Both the position numbers and the translations under genes were made by a program. A stretch of DNA of 64,000 nucleotides from Methylobacterium sp. 17Sr1-1 (GTDB taxonomy: Bacteria > Pseudomonadota > Alphaproteobacteria > Rhizobiales > Beijerinckiaceae): contig NZ_CP029552.1 in NCBI RefSeq assembly GCF_003173775.1, positions 5,343,501-5,407,500 on the forward strand. Direction: 5' to 3'. Below the pieces are notes generated by a model. The model searched no databases. It saw only the letters and a program-made list of their open reading frames with translations, and was not told the DNA's origin. Below are positions 1 to 8,604 of the stretch, in pieces (the first letter of the stretch is position 1; each line of letters begins with the position of its first letter).

Positions 1-617
1 GTCGCGACGTCGAAGGCGGCGCCGACTCCCATGGCGATCGTGCCCGGCAGGTGCGGGGCGTGGGCCGCCATGAACAATTCCTGCTTGGGCGTGCCGAGGC
101 CGACCCAGACGATCTGCGCGCCGGAGGCGCGGATGCGTGCGCGCATCGCCTCTGTCTCTGCGGCGTCGAGCGGGCGGAAGGGCGGCGTCTCGACGCCGGC
201 GACCTGCAGGCCGGGCACCCGGGCGCGCATCGTCGTGGCGAGCAGGTCCGCGACGCCCTTGTCTCCGCCGAGGAAGTAGTGGCGCCAGCCCTGATCCGCG
301 CCGGCCCGGCACAGGGCCTCGACCGCTTCGATCCCCGGCACCTGCCGCACCGGGTCGAGGCCGCGCCAGCGGCCGATCCAGCTCAAGGGGCGGCCGTCGG
401 CGACGACCAGCAGGGCGTCGTGGTGGGCGGCGCGCAAGGCGGCGTCCTTCTGTGCCCGCACCACGCCGTGGGCGTCGCGGAACACCACGAAGGTGCCGGG
501 CTGCGCCGGCCCTTCGGCCAACCTGCGCCGGACCGCCTCGGCGAGCCCCGCCATGTCGGTGGCCGAGACCGGAACGCCGCCGATCGTGAACGAAGGGACG
601 AGGGGATCGTGTGCCAC
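1..617 (-). CDS. WecG/TagA/CpsF-family glycosyltransferase (C-terminus cut by window edge)
   Basis: Family members transfer a sugar, often N-acetylmannosaminuronate or a related residue, onto a lipid-linked polysaccharide intermediate at the cytoplasmic membrane. The reading frame runs off the left edge, so only about 205 residues are visible. Seen: an early region with FRDAHGVVRAQ and ADGRPLSW, a central FLGG motif, and the signatures GTPKQE and GVGAAFD near the cut end. The start is a GTG at 617, five bases after the stop of the upstream glycosyltransferase gene, which suggests translational coupling in one operon. Family is clear; donor and acceptor sugars are unknown. Confidence 0.85.
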   Translation of the reverse strand, partial: MAHDPLVPSFTIGGVPVSATDMAGLAEAVRRRLAEGPAQPGTFVVFRDAHGVVRAQKDAALRAAHHDALLVVADGRPLSWIGRWRGLDPVRQVPGIEAVEALCRAGADQGWRHYFLGGDKGVADLLATTMRARVPGLQVAGVETPPFRPLDAAETEAMRARIRASGAQIVWVGLGTPKQELFMAAHAPHLPGTIAMGVGAAFDVA

Positions 618-622
618 GGTGG

Positions 623-1825
623 TCAGGTTCCCGTTCTGGCGAGGGGTGCGTCCGCCGCTCGCGCGGCGACGGCGTCCCGGTAGATGTCGAGGAGGGCGCG
701 GGTGGTGACGTCCTCGCGCCACTCGCGCTCGTAGACGGCGCGGGCCTCCCGCCCCATGGCGGCGGCCCCCGCGGGGTCGCCCGCGATGCGCGAGAGGGCG
801 CGCGCGAGGTCGGCGGCGTCGCCCGGCTCGGCGAGGAGCCCCGTCGCGCCCTCGGCGATCAGGCCCGCCAGCGCCCCGATGCGAGAGGCGACGACCGGGG
901 TGCCGGTCGCGAAGGCCTCCGCCACCACCATCGGCAGGCCCTCGTACCAGAGCGACGGCACGACGACCGCGGCGGCCCGCGCCATCGCGGCCTGGACCGC
1001 GTCCGGCGGAAGGGCGCCCCTCAGATCGAGACCCGGATGCCCGGCGAGCGCCCCCGCGAGCGGTCCCTCGCCGATCACCGTGACCCGCACGTTCGCCCGG
1101 GCGGCGGCCTCGGCGAGGACGTGAACGCCCTTCTCGGGGCTGAGCCGGCCGACGAAGAGCAGGCCCTGGCGCGGGCCCTCCGCGGGCGGTCCCGGATCGG
1201 GCAGCCCGTTCGGGCGGATGCGGATCTTCTCCTCCGGCAAGCCCGCCGCGGCGAAGCGCCCGCGGGCGAAGGGGGTGAGCGCCACGAACCGGTCGACGTC
1301 CCGCCGCCAGGTCCCGGCCCGGCGGTGGTGGTCGATCATCCGGGCGACCGCGAGCGTGCCGGTCCGCGAGCCGCGGTAGCAGGCGAACCGCACCGCCTGA
1401 TAAGGCGAGCCGGTGACGCAGAGCTCGCACGGCACGCCGTCGCGCATCAGGAAGGCGTTGGCGCAGATCAGGCGGTAATTGTGCAGAGTCTGCACCGTGG
1501 CGCAGCCGGCCGCCCGCGCCGCGGCGTGGATGCCCGGCGAGAGGAGCGGGAAGAAGTTGTGGACGTGGACCACGTCCGGCGCGAAGCGGCGCAGGGCCGC
1601 CATCACCCGGGCGATGCCCTCGGGCGCGTGCGTCGCGGCGATCGCCGCCCGCAGCCGGGCGGGACCGGAGGCGATCGCCTCGTTGTCGAGGAAGACCGCC
1701 TCGACCGCGCAGCCCGCCCGTTCGAGGGCCGCGAGATCGCGGGCCACCGCCGCATCCTCGCCGCCGCGGACCTGGTAGCGGTTATGGGCGAGGAGGACCC
1801 GCAGGGGCCTGTTGCCGGCGCTCAT
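623..1825 (-). CDS. Glycosyltransferase family 4 protein
   Basis: A GT-B fold, family 4 retaining glycosyltransferase of 400 residues, probably acting on an exopolysaccharide or O-antigen intermediate in the cytoplasm. The N-terminal half has the loop RYQVRGGEDAA and VHVHNFFPLLSPG. The C-terminal half has LLFVGRLSPEKGV, VVPSLWYEGLPMVVAEA and GLLAEPGD, the usual nucleotide-sugar binding elements of GT4. The start is the ATG that precedes AGNRPLRVLLAHN; upstream residues are low-complexity and not family-like. The downstream WecG-like gene follows by five bases, so the two probably act in one polysaccharide pathway. Confidence 0.85.
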   Translation of the reverse strand: MSAGNRPLRVLLAHNRYQVRGGEDAAVARDLAALERAGCAVEAVFLDNEAIASGPARLRAAIAATHAPEGIARVMAALRRFAPDVVHVHNFFPLLSPGIHAAARAAGCATVQTLHNYRLICANAFLMRDGVPCELCVTGSPYQAVRFACYRGSRTGTLAVARMIDHHRRAGTWRRDVDRFVALTPFARGRFAAAGLPEEKIRIRPNGLPDPGPPAEGPRQGLLFVGRLSPEKGVHVLAEAAARANVRVTVIGEGPLAGALAGHPGLDLRGALPPDAVQAAMARAAAVVVPSLWYEGLPMVVAEAFATGTPVVASRIGALAGLIAEGATGLLAEPGDAADLARALSRIAGDPAGAAAMGREARAVYEREWREDVTTRALLDIYRDAVAARAADAPLARTGT

Positions 1826-2238
1826 CGCCGGCGCCCGCGCGGGCCGTGACGTCCGTGTCGTCCCGTCCTGATCTCCATCTCTCCCGACCCGCTCCTCCGC
1901 ACCGTCCGGGCACCCCGCCCTTCGCATCGGCGAAGAGATTCGGAGCGACGCACCCGGATGTTCGGGGAGATAACGCGTTATGCGGAAGATGTTCGATTGC
2001 GGGTGACTACCGATCGCGCAGGGTCAAGGCATTTCGACGCCAGTCATGACGGCGGTCCCGGAACGAGATGGAAAATTGTCCTGGAATTCACCAGAAATAG
2101 ATTAGTGAATGGGATTGCGCTGCGATCACAACGACCTACCCGCCCTCGCGCATGGCCGGGCGGGCTCCAGGCCCGGGAGGGACCGCCGGGACCATCCGGA
2201 CGGATGGGCCGCCGGGGTGTGACGCGATGTCCGGCCCC
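1826..2238. other. Intergenic region with AT-richer patch and palindrome
   Basis: About 410 bases with no convincing gene. The stretch from about 1950 to 2115 is clearly richer in A and T than the flanks and contains the perfect 12-base palindrome ATAACGCGTTAT at 1970-1981. It lies upstream of the minus-strand glycosyltransferase pair, so it probably holds their promoter, and possibly an operator. No terminator for the Gfo/Idh gene is evident here because that gene reads away from this side. Confidence 0.4.
1970..1981. promoter_or_regulatory. Perfect 12-bp palindrome, possible operator
   Basis: ATAACGCGTTAT reads the same on both strands and sits about 145 bases upstream of the minus-strand glycosyltransferase start, inside the only AT-rich patch of this region. 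This is consistent with a dimeric repressor site; the binding protein is unknown. Confidence 0.3.
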
Positions 2239-3219
2239 TCAGCGGCCGGCGAGGATGGCCTCGACCACCTCCTGCACCTCCAGCGCCTCCGCCAGGGTAG
2301 CGAGGGCGTGGGGCTCGCCGCGGGTCATCCGCACCACGCCCTCGAGCTGGCGTCGCAGGGCGATCGGGCGGGCGCGCTCGTTCGGGATCGCGTCGGGGGC
2401 GGGCGCGAAGCCGCCGTCCGGTCCCTGGCGCTCGGCGACCGCCCAGTCGCGCAGGCGGATTGTGCCGGCCTCGCCCTCCAGCGTCCAGGTGTTGTGGTCG
2501 TCGAGCGCCGTCTCGCCGACCCGGCCGCGCAAAACCACCGGCACGGCACCGGCCCGGAACGTGGCATCGACCGCCCGCTCCGACCGGCCGGCTTCCGGGA
2601 ACCGGGCCTGCGCCCGCAGCCCGTCCAGGGGCCCGAGCAGGCGGCGGCTGAGGAACAGGAAGTGCGAGACCACCTCGCGGGTGAAGCCGCCCTCCTGCGG
2701 CGCGTCGAGCCAGCCCGCGGCGTCGGCCTGCCATCCCCGCGGCCAGCGCGCGAAGGCGACCTCGATCGTGAGGCGCCGCGGCGTGCCGACCGCGCCCTCG
2801 GCGATCCACTGCGCCAGGGTGGCGACCCCGAGGGAGGAGGCGAACGGGAAGTTCACCGCCCCGCGGGGGCCGGCCGCCGCCACGAAGGCGCGCGCCTCGG
2901 CGAGGTCGACGGCCAGCGGCTTCTCGCAGAACACGCTCCGGCCCTGGGCCAGCGCCGCCCGGGCGTGGCCGAGATGCGAGGCGGGCGGGGAGGCGATGTA
3001 GACGCAGGCGCTCGCCGCTACGACCGCGGCGGCGTCCGGCACCACGGGCAGGGAGGGAAAGCGCGCGGCGATGCGCGCCCGCGCCGCCGGGTCCGGATCC
3101 CACAGGGCCGCGACGCGGACCGGGGCCGGGTCCTGCCCCGCTATGGCGTCGAGCATGCGCTCGCCCATGATGCCGGCGCCGATGATGCCGAGGGCGAGGG
3201 GTTGGTCGGGCTGAGGCAT
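2239..3219 (-). CDS. Gfo/Idh/MocA-family NAD(P)-dependent oxidoreductase
   Basis: A 326-residue soluble dehydrogenase. The N-terminal Rossmann fold is evident from LGIIGAGIMGERML (residues about 9-22), followed by ALWDPDPAARARIA and YIASPPASH. The hallmark EKPLAVDLAEA, holding the catalytic-region lysine of the family, is near residue 100. The C-terminal half resembles the usual alpha/beta substrate domain. Known members oxidise or reduce sugars, inositols and related polyols. The neighbouring glycosyltransferases hint at nucleotide-sugar or sugar metabolism, but the 413-base gap argues against one transcript. Substrate not predictable. Confidence 0.85.
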   Translation of the reverse strand: MPQPDQPLALGIIGAGIMGERMLDAIAGQDPAPVRVAALWDPDPAARARIAARFPSLPVVPDAAAVVAASACVYIASPPASHLGHARAALAQGRSVFCEKPLAVDLAEARAFVAAAGPRGAVNFPFASSLGVATLAQWIAEGAVGTPRRLTIEVAFARWPRGWQADAAGWLDAPQEGGFTREVVSHFLFLSRRLLGPLDGLRAQARFPEAGRSERAVDATFRAGAVPVVLRGRVGETALDDHNTWTLEGEAGTIRLRDWAVAERQGPDGGFAPAPDAIPNERARPIALRRQLEGVVRMTRGEPHALATLAEALEVQEVVEAILAGR

Positions 3220-3442
3220 CGGGGATCCCTGGAGAACGGAAGGCGCCCGTCATAAGGCCGAACAGGCGCCGGGGGAACGCAGGTCGATCGCGACGGGTGG
3301 GGAGCGGTCACGGCGCGGACAACCTCCCGGATCTTGCCGGGATCGATCGCCTTGCGTTGACCACGCGCCCCTGTCGGCATGCCGCTCGCACCCTCCTCCC
3401 GTACGCGGGGAAGAGTGTCCCGCTCCGGGAGAGATCGTTCAC

Positions 3443-3706
3443 ATGTGGCACAGTGCCGTCGGTTTCCTCGCCGTCGCGATCGCGGTCGCGCTGATCGTCC
3501 GCCATTTCGGCGCGCCGCGCGCCGTGATCTACGGCTTCGTCGTCACCGGGCTCGGCGCGTCCGCGGCGACGGTGCTGCTCGCCGACATCAACACCGTCGA
3601 CCCGGGCTCGAGCCGCGCGCCGGCCTTCACCGCGCAGACGCCCCCGGTGCCGGGCCGCGACGCGCGCGACCTGCGCCGCGCCGACGAGTCGCGCGGCTGG
3701 CGCTGA
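3443..3706 (+). CDS. Small membrane protein of unknown function
   Basis: An 87-residue protein not recognised as a named family. It opens with a hydrophobic helix (HSAVGFLAVAIAVALIV), a short basic loop, a second hydrophobic stretch (VIYGFVVTGLGASAATVLLA), then a hydrophilic proline- and arginine-rich tail. Two transmembrane helices are likely, with the tail on one side of the inner membrane. A purine-rich GGGAGAGA lies just upstream of the ATG at suitable distance, supporting real translation. It stands alone between a minus-strand dehydrogenase and a dispersed repeat. Moderately confident that it is a gene; function open. Confidence 0.55.
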   Translation: MWHSAVGFLAVAIAVALIVRHFGAPRAVIYGFVVTGLGASAATVLLADINTVDPGSSRAPAFTAQTPPVPGRDARDLRRADESRGWR

Positions 3707-3747
3707 GAACCTGCTTCGTTGGCTCTACCAGAGCCAGTACCCTCCGG

Positions 3748-3782
3748 GTCGTTCGGGGCCGCGCAGCGGAGCCCGGAATGAC
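3748..3782. repeat. Dispersed palindromic repeat (family R2)
   Basis: An imperfect inverted repeat of the form GTCATTCCGGGCTCCGC / GCGCGGCCCCGGAATGAC, here starting GTCGTTC. Similar copies lie at 6838, 38376, 38481 and 45376. It follows the small membrane protein gene and could form a stem-loop in RNA. Confidence 0.7.
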
Positions 3783-3819
3783 CCGGTAGGTATGGACGCC
3801 GATCAAACGGCGCTCAGAT

Positions 3820-4263
3820 TCAGTTCAGCGCGATCAGCGCGACTCCGGCGATCATCAGCCCGCAGCCGAGGATGCGCCCGGACCCGGCCGGGTGCTGGGC
3901 GAAGCCGACCCAGCCGAAATGGTCGAGCAGCACCGAGGTGACGAGGCCGGCGGTGACCGTGAAGCCCGCGAAGGTGGCGGCCCCGAGCCGCCCGGCGAAG
4001 ACCGTCATCGCCAGCACGTAGGCGCCGCCCATCGCGCCGCCGAGCCAGGCCCACCACGGGGCCTGGGCGAGCCGTCCCGCCCCGGGCCAGCCGAGCCCGA
4101 CGAACGGCGCGGCGGCGAGATAGACCACCGCATTGGCGACCGAGACCGTGAGGGCGACCAGCACCGGCTGGCCGAGCGCCTTGTTGAGCGTCGCGTTCGC
4201 CCCCGCCTGGACGGTGTTGAGGGCGCCGGCGAGGATGGCGATCAGGGCGATGAGGGCTGGCAT
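3820..4263 (-). CDS. YdcZ-like DMT-superfamily membrane protein (DUF606)
   Basis: A 147-residue, very hydrophobic protein matching the YdcZ/DUF606 half-size drug/metabolite transporter family. Five hydrophobic segments are visible. Family-typical features are the N-terminal AGALNTVQAGANATLNKAL, the central WWAWLGGAMGGAYV and the closing GCGLMIAGVALI. Members are presumed integral inner-membrane transporters that work as dimers; the substrate is unknown. The start ATG directly precedes the first hydrophobic helix. It is monocistronic as far as can be seen, with a short tandem repeat between it and the upstream cyclase gene. Confidence 0.8.
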   Translation of the reverse strand: MPALIALIAILAGALNTVQAGANATLNKALGQPVLVALTVSVANAVVYLAAAPFVGLGWPGAGRLAQAPWWAWLGGAMGGAYVLAMTVFAGRLGAATFAGFTVTAGLVTSVLLDHFGWVGFAQHPAGSGRILGCGLMIAGVALIALN

Positions 4264-4314
4264 GGTTGACGGGGCTCCGTGGGAACCTCGTCAACACATC
4301 CGGGCTGCGCCAAG

Positions 4315-4366
4315 TCTCACACTGGGCGATCCTCTCACACTGGGCGATTCTCACGTCGGGCGATCC
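4315..4366. repeat. 18-bp tandem repeat, 2.8 units
   Basis: The unit TCTCACACTGGGCGATCC occurs at 4315 and again at 4333 with one change, followed by a degenerate third unit ending at 4366. It fills most of the short gap between the cyclase/TPR gene and the YdcZ-like gene on the minus strand, so it would lie in the 5' untranslated or promoter region of the latter. Confidence 0.7.
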
Positions 4367-4369
4367 CCG

Positions 4370-6244
4370 TCACCGCTCCGGCAGGCCGGCGCGCCGCAGG
4401 CCGTCGTAGATCCCCTCGCGCTGGGCGAGGAAGGTCGGGTCGGTGGAGGTCAGGCTGCGGTAGCGGGCGATGGTGTAGCCGGGCCGGAGCTCCAGGAACC
4501 GGGCGAGCGCCGCCCGCGCCTCCGCGTCCCGGCCGAGCCGCGCGAAGGCGCAGGCGAGGTAGAGGTGCGGGAAGTCGAAGAGCGGGTTCACCGCCGCGGC
4601 GCGCCGCAAGGCTGCGATCGCCGCCTCGTCCCGGCCGAGATGGAGCTTCGCCAGCCCGTCCCGCGCCAGCCAGGCGCCGAGCAGCGGATCCTTCGGGCTG
4701 AGGCGGATCGCGGCCGCGATGTCGGCCTCCGTTTCCTCCGCCCGGCCGAGGAAGATGTGGATCAGGCCCCGGTAGGCGTGCGCCCGGGCGAAGCTCGGGT
4801 TGAGGGCGAGCACCCGGTCGAAGGCGGCGAGCGCCTCGTCGTAGCGGGCCCGGGCGCGCAGGGTCTCGCCGCGCAGGTAATGCGCGAAGGGATGGGTCGG
4901 ATCGCCCTGGAGCACGGAGGTGACGGCCTGCTCGGCGGTGTCGAGGTCGGCTTGCCGCTCGCTCGTCCAACCGTTCAGCACCCCGTCGACCAGCACCTCG
5001 GCGAGGCCGAGCCGCGCGTGGACGTTGCCCGGGTCGTGGGCGAGCGCGCGCTCGAACAGCGGCTGGGCGCCGGCGTGGTTCTCCCGGGCGAAGGGCCGGT
5101 TGAGCAGGGCCTGGCCGCGCATGACGAGGTCGACCGCGTCCGCCGGGTGGCCGGCGCGCGCTTGCGTCTCGGCCTCCAGCAGGCGGATGCCGAGCGCCCG
5201 CCCGACCTGCGCGACGAGGGTGTCCTGCGCGGCGGCGAGGTCGGCGCGGGCCCCGTCGTAGCGGTCGGCCCACAGGGTGGCGCCGGTCTCGACGTCGGTG
5301 AGCTGCACGGCGAAGCGGACCTGCTCGGCGCTCTGGCGCAGGCTGCCCTGCACCACGTAGCGCACGCCGAGCTCCCGGCCGACGGCACGCGGCTCGACCG
5401 GGCGCCCCCGGTAGGACTGGGCCGTGCCGTGGGCGATGACGAAGGTGCCGGGCGCGCGGGCGAGGTCGGCGGAGAGGTCCTCGGCGAGCTGCTCGGCGAG
5501 GTAGTCCTGCTCCGCGTCGCCGCTCTGGTTGGCGAGCGGCAGGACGACGAGCGACAGCCGCGGCCGCGCCGGCTGCGCGTCCTCCACGCGCTCGACGGCC
5601 GAATGCGGCCAGGCGAGGGCGAGGCCTGCGAGAACCATGGCGGTGACGGCGCCGAGCGCTCCCCGAACGGCCCGGGCCATCCGGGGCGCGCGCGCCTCCG
5701 GCGACGGCACGGCGTAGACCCGGACCGGCCGGGCGATGTTCTTGAGCCGCTGCATGCCGAGATCGACGAAGCGCAGGCCGGGCATGTCGCGCACCTGCCG
5801 GTAGGCGGCGTCCGACAGCCGCAGCGCGCCGGGCTCGGCCGCCGCCTGGAGCCGCGCCGCGATGTTGACGCCGTCGCCGAACAGGTCGCCCTCGTGCACC
5901 ATCACGTCGCCGAGATGGATGCCGATGCGCAGGCGGAACCGCCCGGCATCGCCCTCGGCCTCGGCCAGCGTCCGCTGGATCGCCGCCGCGCAGGCGACCG
6001 CATCCGTCACGGAGGCGAATTCGGCGAGCACGCTGTCCCCGGCAGTGTTGGCGATCCGGCCGCTTCGGGCCGAGATCAGGCGGTCGACGATCCGCCGGGT
6101 GGCCTGGAGCGCCCGCATGGCACCGGCCTCATCGGCATGCATCGCCTTGGAATAGCCGGCGATGTCGGCCGCGAAGATCGCGGCGGACCGGCGTTCCGGA
6201 ACCGGCCACTCCATCGCGGCGGACCGTTGTGTGCGCTCGTTCAT
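4370..6244 (-). CDS. Class III adenylate/guanylate cyclase with TolB/FlgO-like region and TPR repeats
   Basis: A 624-residue multi-domain protein. Residues about 10-180 form a class III nucleotide cyclase catalytic domain: first metal aspartate in FAADIAGYSKAMH, second in NTAGDSVLAEF, and the transition-state pair N and R in GDGVNIAARL, so it looks catalytically intact. A single transmembrane helix follows (GALGAVTAMVLAGLALAWP), then a TolB/FlgO-like region (VVLPLANQSGDAEQDYLAEQ) and several TPR repeats to the C-terminus. The catalytic part faces the cytoplasm and the remainder is probably periplasmic. The start chosen is the ATG before NERTQRSAAMEW, since upstream residues are not domain-like. 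Such proteins are abundant in Rhizobiales; the input signal is unknown. Confidence 0.85.
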   Translation of the reverse strand: MNERTQRSAAMEWPVPERRSAAIFAADIAGYSKAMHADEAGAMRALQATRRIVDRLISARSGRIANTAGDSVLAEFASVTDAVACAAAIQRTLAEAEGDAGRFRLRIGIHLGDVMVHEGDLFGDGVNIAARLQAAAEPGALRLSDAAYRQVRDMPGLRFVDLGMQRLKNIARPVRVYAVPSPEARAPRMARAVRGALGAVTAMVLAGLALAWPHSAVERVEDAQPARPRLSLVVLPLANQSGDAEQDYLAEQLAEDLSADLARAPGTFVIAHGTAQSYRGRPVEPRAVGRELGVRYVVQGSLRQSAEQVRFAVQLTDVETGATLWADRYDGARADLAAAQDTLVAQVGRALGIRLLEAETQARAGHPADAVDLVMRGQALLNRPFARENHAGAQPLFERALAHDPGNVHARLGLAEVLVDGVLNGWTSERQADLDTAEQAVTSVLQGDPTHPFAHYLRGETLRARARYDEALAAFDRVLALNPSFARAHAYRGLIHIFLGRAEETEADIAAAIRLSPKDPLLGAWLARDGLAKLHLGRDEAAIAALRRAAAVNPLFDFPHLYLACAFARLGRDAEARAALARFLELRPGYTIARYRSLTSTDPTFLAQREGIYDGLRRAGLPER

Positions 6245-6956
6245 GACGATCCGTCCGCGCCGGGCGTGCCGGGCGACCGCTCCGCTCGGCCGGACGATAT
6301 CCGGGACGACGACAGGCAAGACGACTCGCCTCGCGAGAAAATATCAATCATTCCGACGATCATCGAAAACGACCTCCATCTTCTTCCCCGAATCGGACTT
6401 CCCCGAATCGGTCTTGCGCGAATCGATCTTGCCCGAACATCCCGGTGATTCCGGGCTCCGGGCCGTCTCGGACAGCATCGGCGATGCGGTTTTGATCGGC
6501 CTCTGCATCGATCCCGGACCTGTTTCAGGTCTCGTGCGAGGCATCAGCTTGACTGTGCCGGTATCATGGCCGGAATTCGGGAATATTGCGTCCCGGTAAC
6601 ATTGCGCGGGCTGGCGCGATGGAGAGGCGGATCTCCGCGTCGCGCGCCGGAGCCTCGACGGGCGGGGGTGGACGGTGCCCGGATGTCCGTCCCGCGCAGA
6701 AAATGCGCGTCCGGTTTCGAGTTGCCGGCCAGTCTTTGCGGGCAACCGGCCGAACGCTTCCCGATATCCTGCTTGCCTCAAGAGCCTGTCTGCTTGGCTG
6801 CGCATGTCGACCCGGGACTAGGTCGGCATCTCTCCGTGTCATCCCGGGGCCGCGACAGCGGAACCCGGGATGACACGGAGGGTTGCAAGTCGCTCCTCCA
6901 ACTCGAACAAGCTCTGGGAAGGCGACAGGGCCGCCCACGATCAGGAGCCGCGCACG
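6245..6956. other. Divergent intergenic region with short repeats
   Basis: About 710 bases between divergent genes with no convincing ORF. It holds a degenerate tandem cluster at about 6390-6437 (units like CCCCGAATCGGACTT and GCGCGAATCGATCTT), a small hairpin GACCTGTTTCAGGTC near 6518-6532, and an R2-type palindrome at 6838-6874. The AT-rich segment near 6335-6365 is a plausible promoter for the cyclase gene. It may contain remnants of lost genes, but none is recognisable. Confidence 0.4.
6838..6874. repeat. Dispersed palindromic repeat (family R2)
   Basis: GTCATCCCGGGGCCGC and GGAACCCGGGATGAC form an imperfect inverted repeat matching the other R2 copies. It ends about 80 bases before the dehalogenase-like gene. 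Confidence 0.7.
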
Positions 6957-7841
6957 ATGCGAGCCGATCCCTTCCTCACCGGTTTCACCCTCCACGACAT
7001 CGACGCCGCGGGCCTGCGCATCCGGGCCTCGGTCGGCGGCAAGGGGCCGCCGGTCCTGCTCCTCCACGGCCACCCGCAGACCCATGCGACCTGGCACGCG
7101 GTCGCGCCGTGCCTCGCCGCGCGCTTTCGCGTCGTGGCGATGGACCTGCGCGGCTACGGCGATTCGGACAAGCCGCCCGGGGGCGCGGATCACGGGGCCT
7201 ACGCCAAGCGCGCCATGGCGGCGGATGCGGTGGCGGTGATGCGGGCGCTCGGGCACGAGCGCTTCGCGGTGGTCGGCCACGACCGGGGCGGGCGCGTCGC
7301 CCATCGGCTCGCCCTCGACCACCGCCAAGCCGTCTCGCACCTCGCGGTGTTCGACATCGCGCCCACCGCCACGATGTATGCGCGGACCGACAAGGCCTTC
7401 GCGACCGCGTATTTCTGGTGGTTCTTCCTGATCCAGCCGGCGCCGCTGCCGGAGCGGCTGATCGGCGCCGACCCGGAATACTTCCTGCGCACCCATCTCG
7501 AGGGCCAGTCGAAGACCCCGGGCTGCCCGCGCCCGGACCTCGTCGCCGAGTACCTCCGGGTCTATCGCGATCCGGCGACCCGTCACGCGATCTGCGAGGA
7601 TTACCGCGCCGCCGCGACGATCGACCTCGCCCACGACGCCGCCGATGCCGAGGCGCGGGTGGAGGCGCCGCTTCTCGCCCTGTGGGGCGCGAAGGGAACC
7701 GTGGGGCGGACCTACGACGTGCTGGAGACCTGGCGCGAGAAGGCGCGCGACGTGCGCGGCCGCGCGCTCGATTGCGGCCACACCCTGCAGGAGGAGCGCC
7801 CGGAGGAGGTGAGCGCGGCGCTCCTCGCCTTCCTCGGCTGA
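6957..7841 (+). CDS. Alpha/beta hydrolase, haloacetate (fluoroacetate) dehalogenase-like
   Basis: A 294-residue cytoplasmic alpha/beta hydrolase. The oxyanion region is LLLHGHPQTHATWH; MDLRGYGDSDKP follows; the nucleophile elbow is VVGHDRGGRVAHRL with aspartate rather than serine, as in haloalkane, haloacetate and epoxide hydrolases. DIAPTATMY and YFWWFFLIQPAPLPERL closely resemble fluoroacetate dehalogenase. A catalytic histidine is in DCGHTLQEERP. The start ATG is preceded by AGGAG. Known members hydrolyse fluoro- or chloroacetate to glycolate; an epoxide substrate is possible. Family firm, substrate inferred. Confidence 0.85.
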   Translation: MRADPFLTGFTLHDIDAAGLRIRASVGGKGPPVLLLHGHPQTHATWHAVAPCLAARFRVVAMDLRGYGDSDKPPGGADHGAYAKRAMAADAVAVMRALGHERFAVVGHDRGGRVAHRLALDHRQAVSHLAVFDIAPTATMYARTDKAFATAYFWWFFLIQPAPLPERLIGADPEYFLRTHLEGQSKTPGCPRPDLVAEYLRVYRDPATRHAICEDYRAAATIDLAHDAADAEARVEAPLLALWGAKGTVGRTYDVLETWREKARDVRGRALDCGHTLQEERPEEVSAALLAFLG

Positions 7842-7845
7842 GGGC

Positions 7846-8409
7846 TCAGGCCTTCGGCTCGCCGTCCTCGGGCGGCGGGGCGTCGGGGGAGGGCGCCTCG
7901 GGATCGGCCGGGGGCGCCGGCGGGACGTGATCCTTGCGCCACTGGGCGAACAGGCTCTGGAGCACCGCGACGGTGTCGCGCACCGCCTTGGCCTCGTCGT
8001 CGACCGAGACGCCCTCGGAGACGGAGTTGCGCGTGGTCAGCACGGCGCGCTCCTCGATCTCGGTCAGGCGCTCGAGGAAATCGGGGCGCGCCGCCAGGAG
8101 GTCGAGGGCGTCGCCCATGGCCGTGGCGAGCGTGGTGGCGAGCAGCCCCGCGGTCGCGACGTCGCCGACCGAGGCCTCGTAGGGCTCCGGCACCTCGTCG
8201 TCCTCGTCCTCCTCGGCGGCGGCCTGCAGGCCCTCGACCAGGGCCTCGACCAGCTCGACCGCGGTGTCCTCCGGCACGGCGAGCCGCAGCGCGACCTCGA
8301 TGTCCTCGCCGCTGAAGCCGGCGGTGCCGAGGGTCACCTGCAGGATGCCCGGCCGGCGCAGGCTGAGCGCCATCAGGGTGTTGGCGTAGATGGTGGGCGC
8401 GTCCGGCAT
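7846..8409 (-). CDS. Hypothetical acidic protein, possible structural role
   Basis: A 187-residue protein I do not recognise. It begins PDAPTIYANTLMALSLRR, continues with an acidic segment (AAEEDEDDEVPEPYEA), an alanine-rich central region with several short hydrophobic stretches, and a proline-rich acidic tail (PPADPEAPSPDAPPPEDGE). No signal peptide, metal motif or known domain is visible. The start ATG has GAGG upstream. It reads convergently with the dehalogenase-like gene, four bases apart, and lies downstream of minE with a structured repeat in between. Codon use looks like that of its neighbours. Confidence 0.6.
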   Translation of the reverse strand: MPDAPTIYANTLMALSLRRPGILQVTLGTAGFSGEDIEVALRLAVPEDTAVELVEALVEGLQAAAEEDEDDEVPEPYEASVGDVATAGLLATTLATAMGDALDLLAARPDFLERLTEIEERAVLTTRNSVSEGVSVDDEAKAVRDTVAVLQSLFAQWRKDHVPPAPPADPEAPSPDAPPPEDGEPKA

Positions 8410-8473
8410 GACCTCGACCTCTTCCGGGCAGGCGCGGGGATCCCGCTGCCTGCCCGGGCTATATCGTGCCCAA

Positions 8474-8577
8474 GAGCATTTTCCGACGAAGTGGATGCCG
8501 GTTCGTCGAAGAAAATGCGGCAAAACCAAAGATCTGGAGCACCATCCGGTCGCAACGCGACCGGATGGTGCTCCGGC
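8474..8577. repeat. Two-hairpin dispersed repeat, family R1 (copy 1)
   Basis: The first inverted repeat is GCATTTTCCGACGAA (8476-8490) against TTCGTCGAAGAAAATGC (8502-8518). A short linker GGCAAAACCAAAGATCT follows. The second is a perfect 17-bp stem, GGAGCACCATCCGGTCG (8536-8552) with CGACCGGATGGTGCTCC (8558-8574) around a five-base loop. It lies between minE and the next minus-strand gene, where it could act as a terminator or processing site. Other copies are at 44658 and 50489. Confidence 0.8.
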
Positions 8578-8604
8578 GCTCGCTGCGACCGCGGGAGGAT
8601 GCGG

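Noticed and set aside
611..1849. Long plus-strand frame over the GT4 glycosyltransferase
   Set aside because: The minus strand encodes a complete family 4 glycosyltransferase; the plus frame has low-complexity arginine/glycine composition only.
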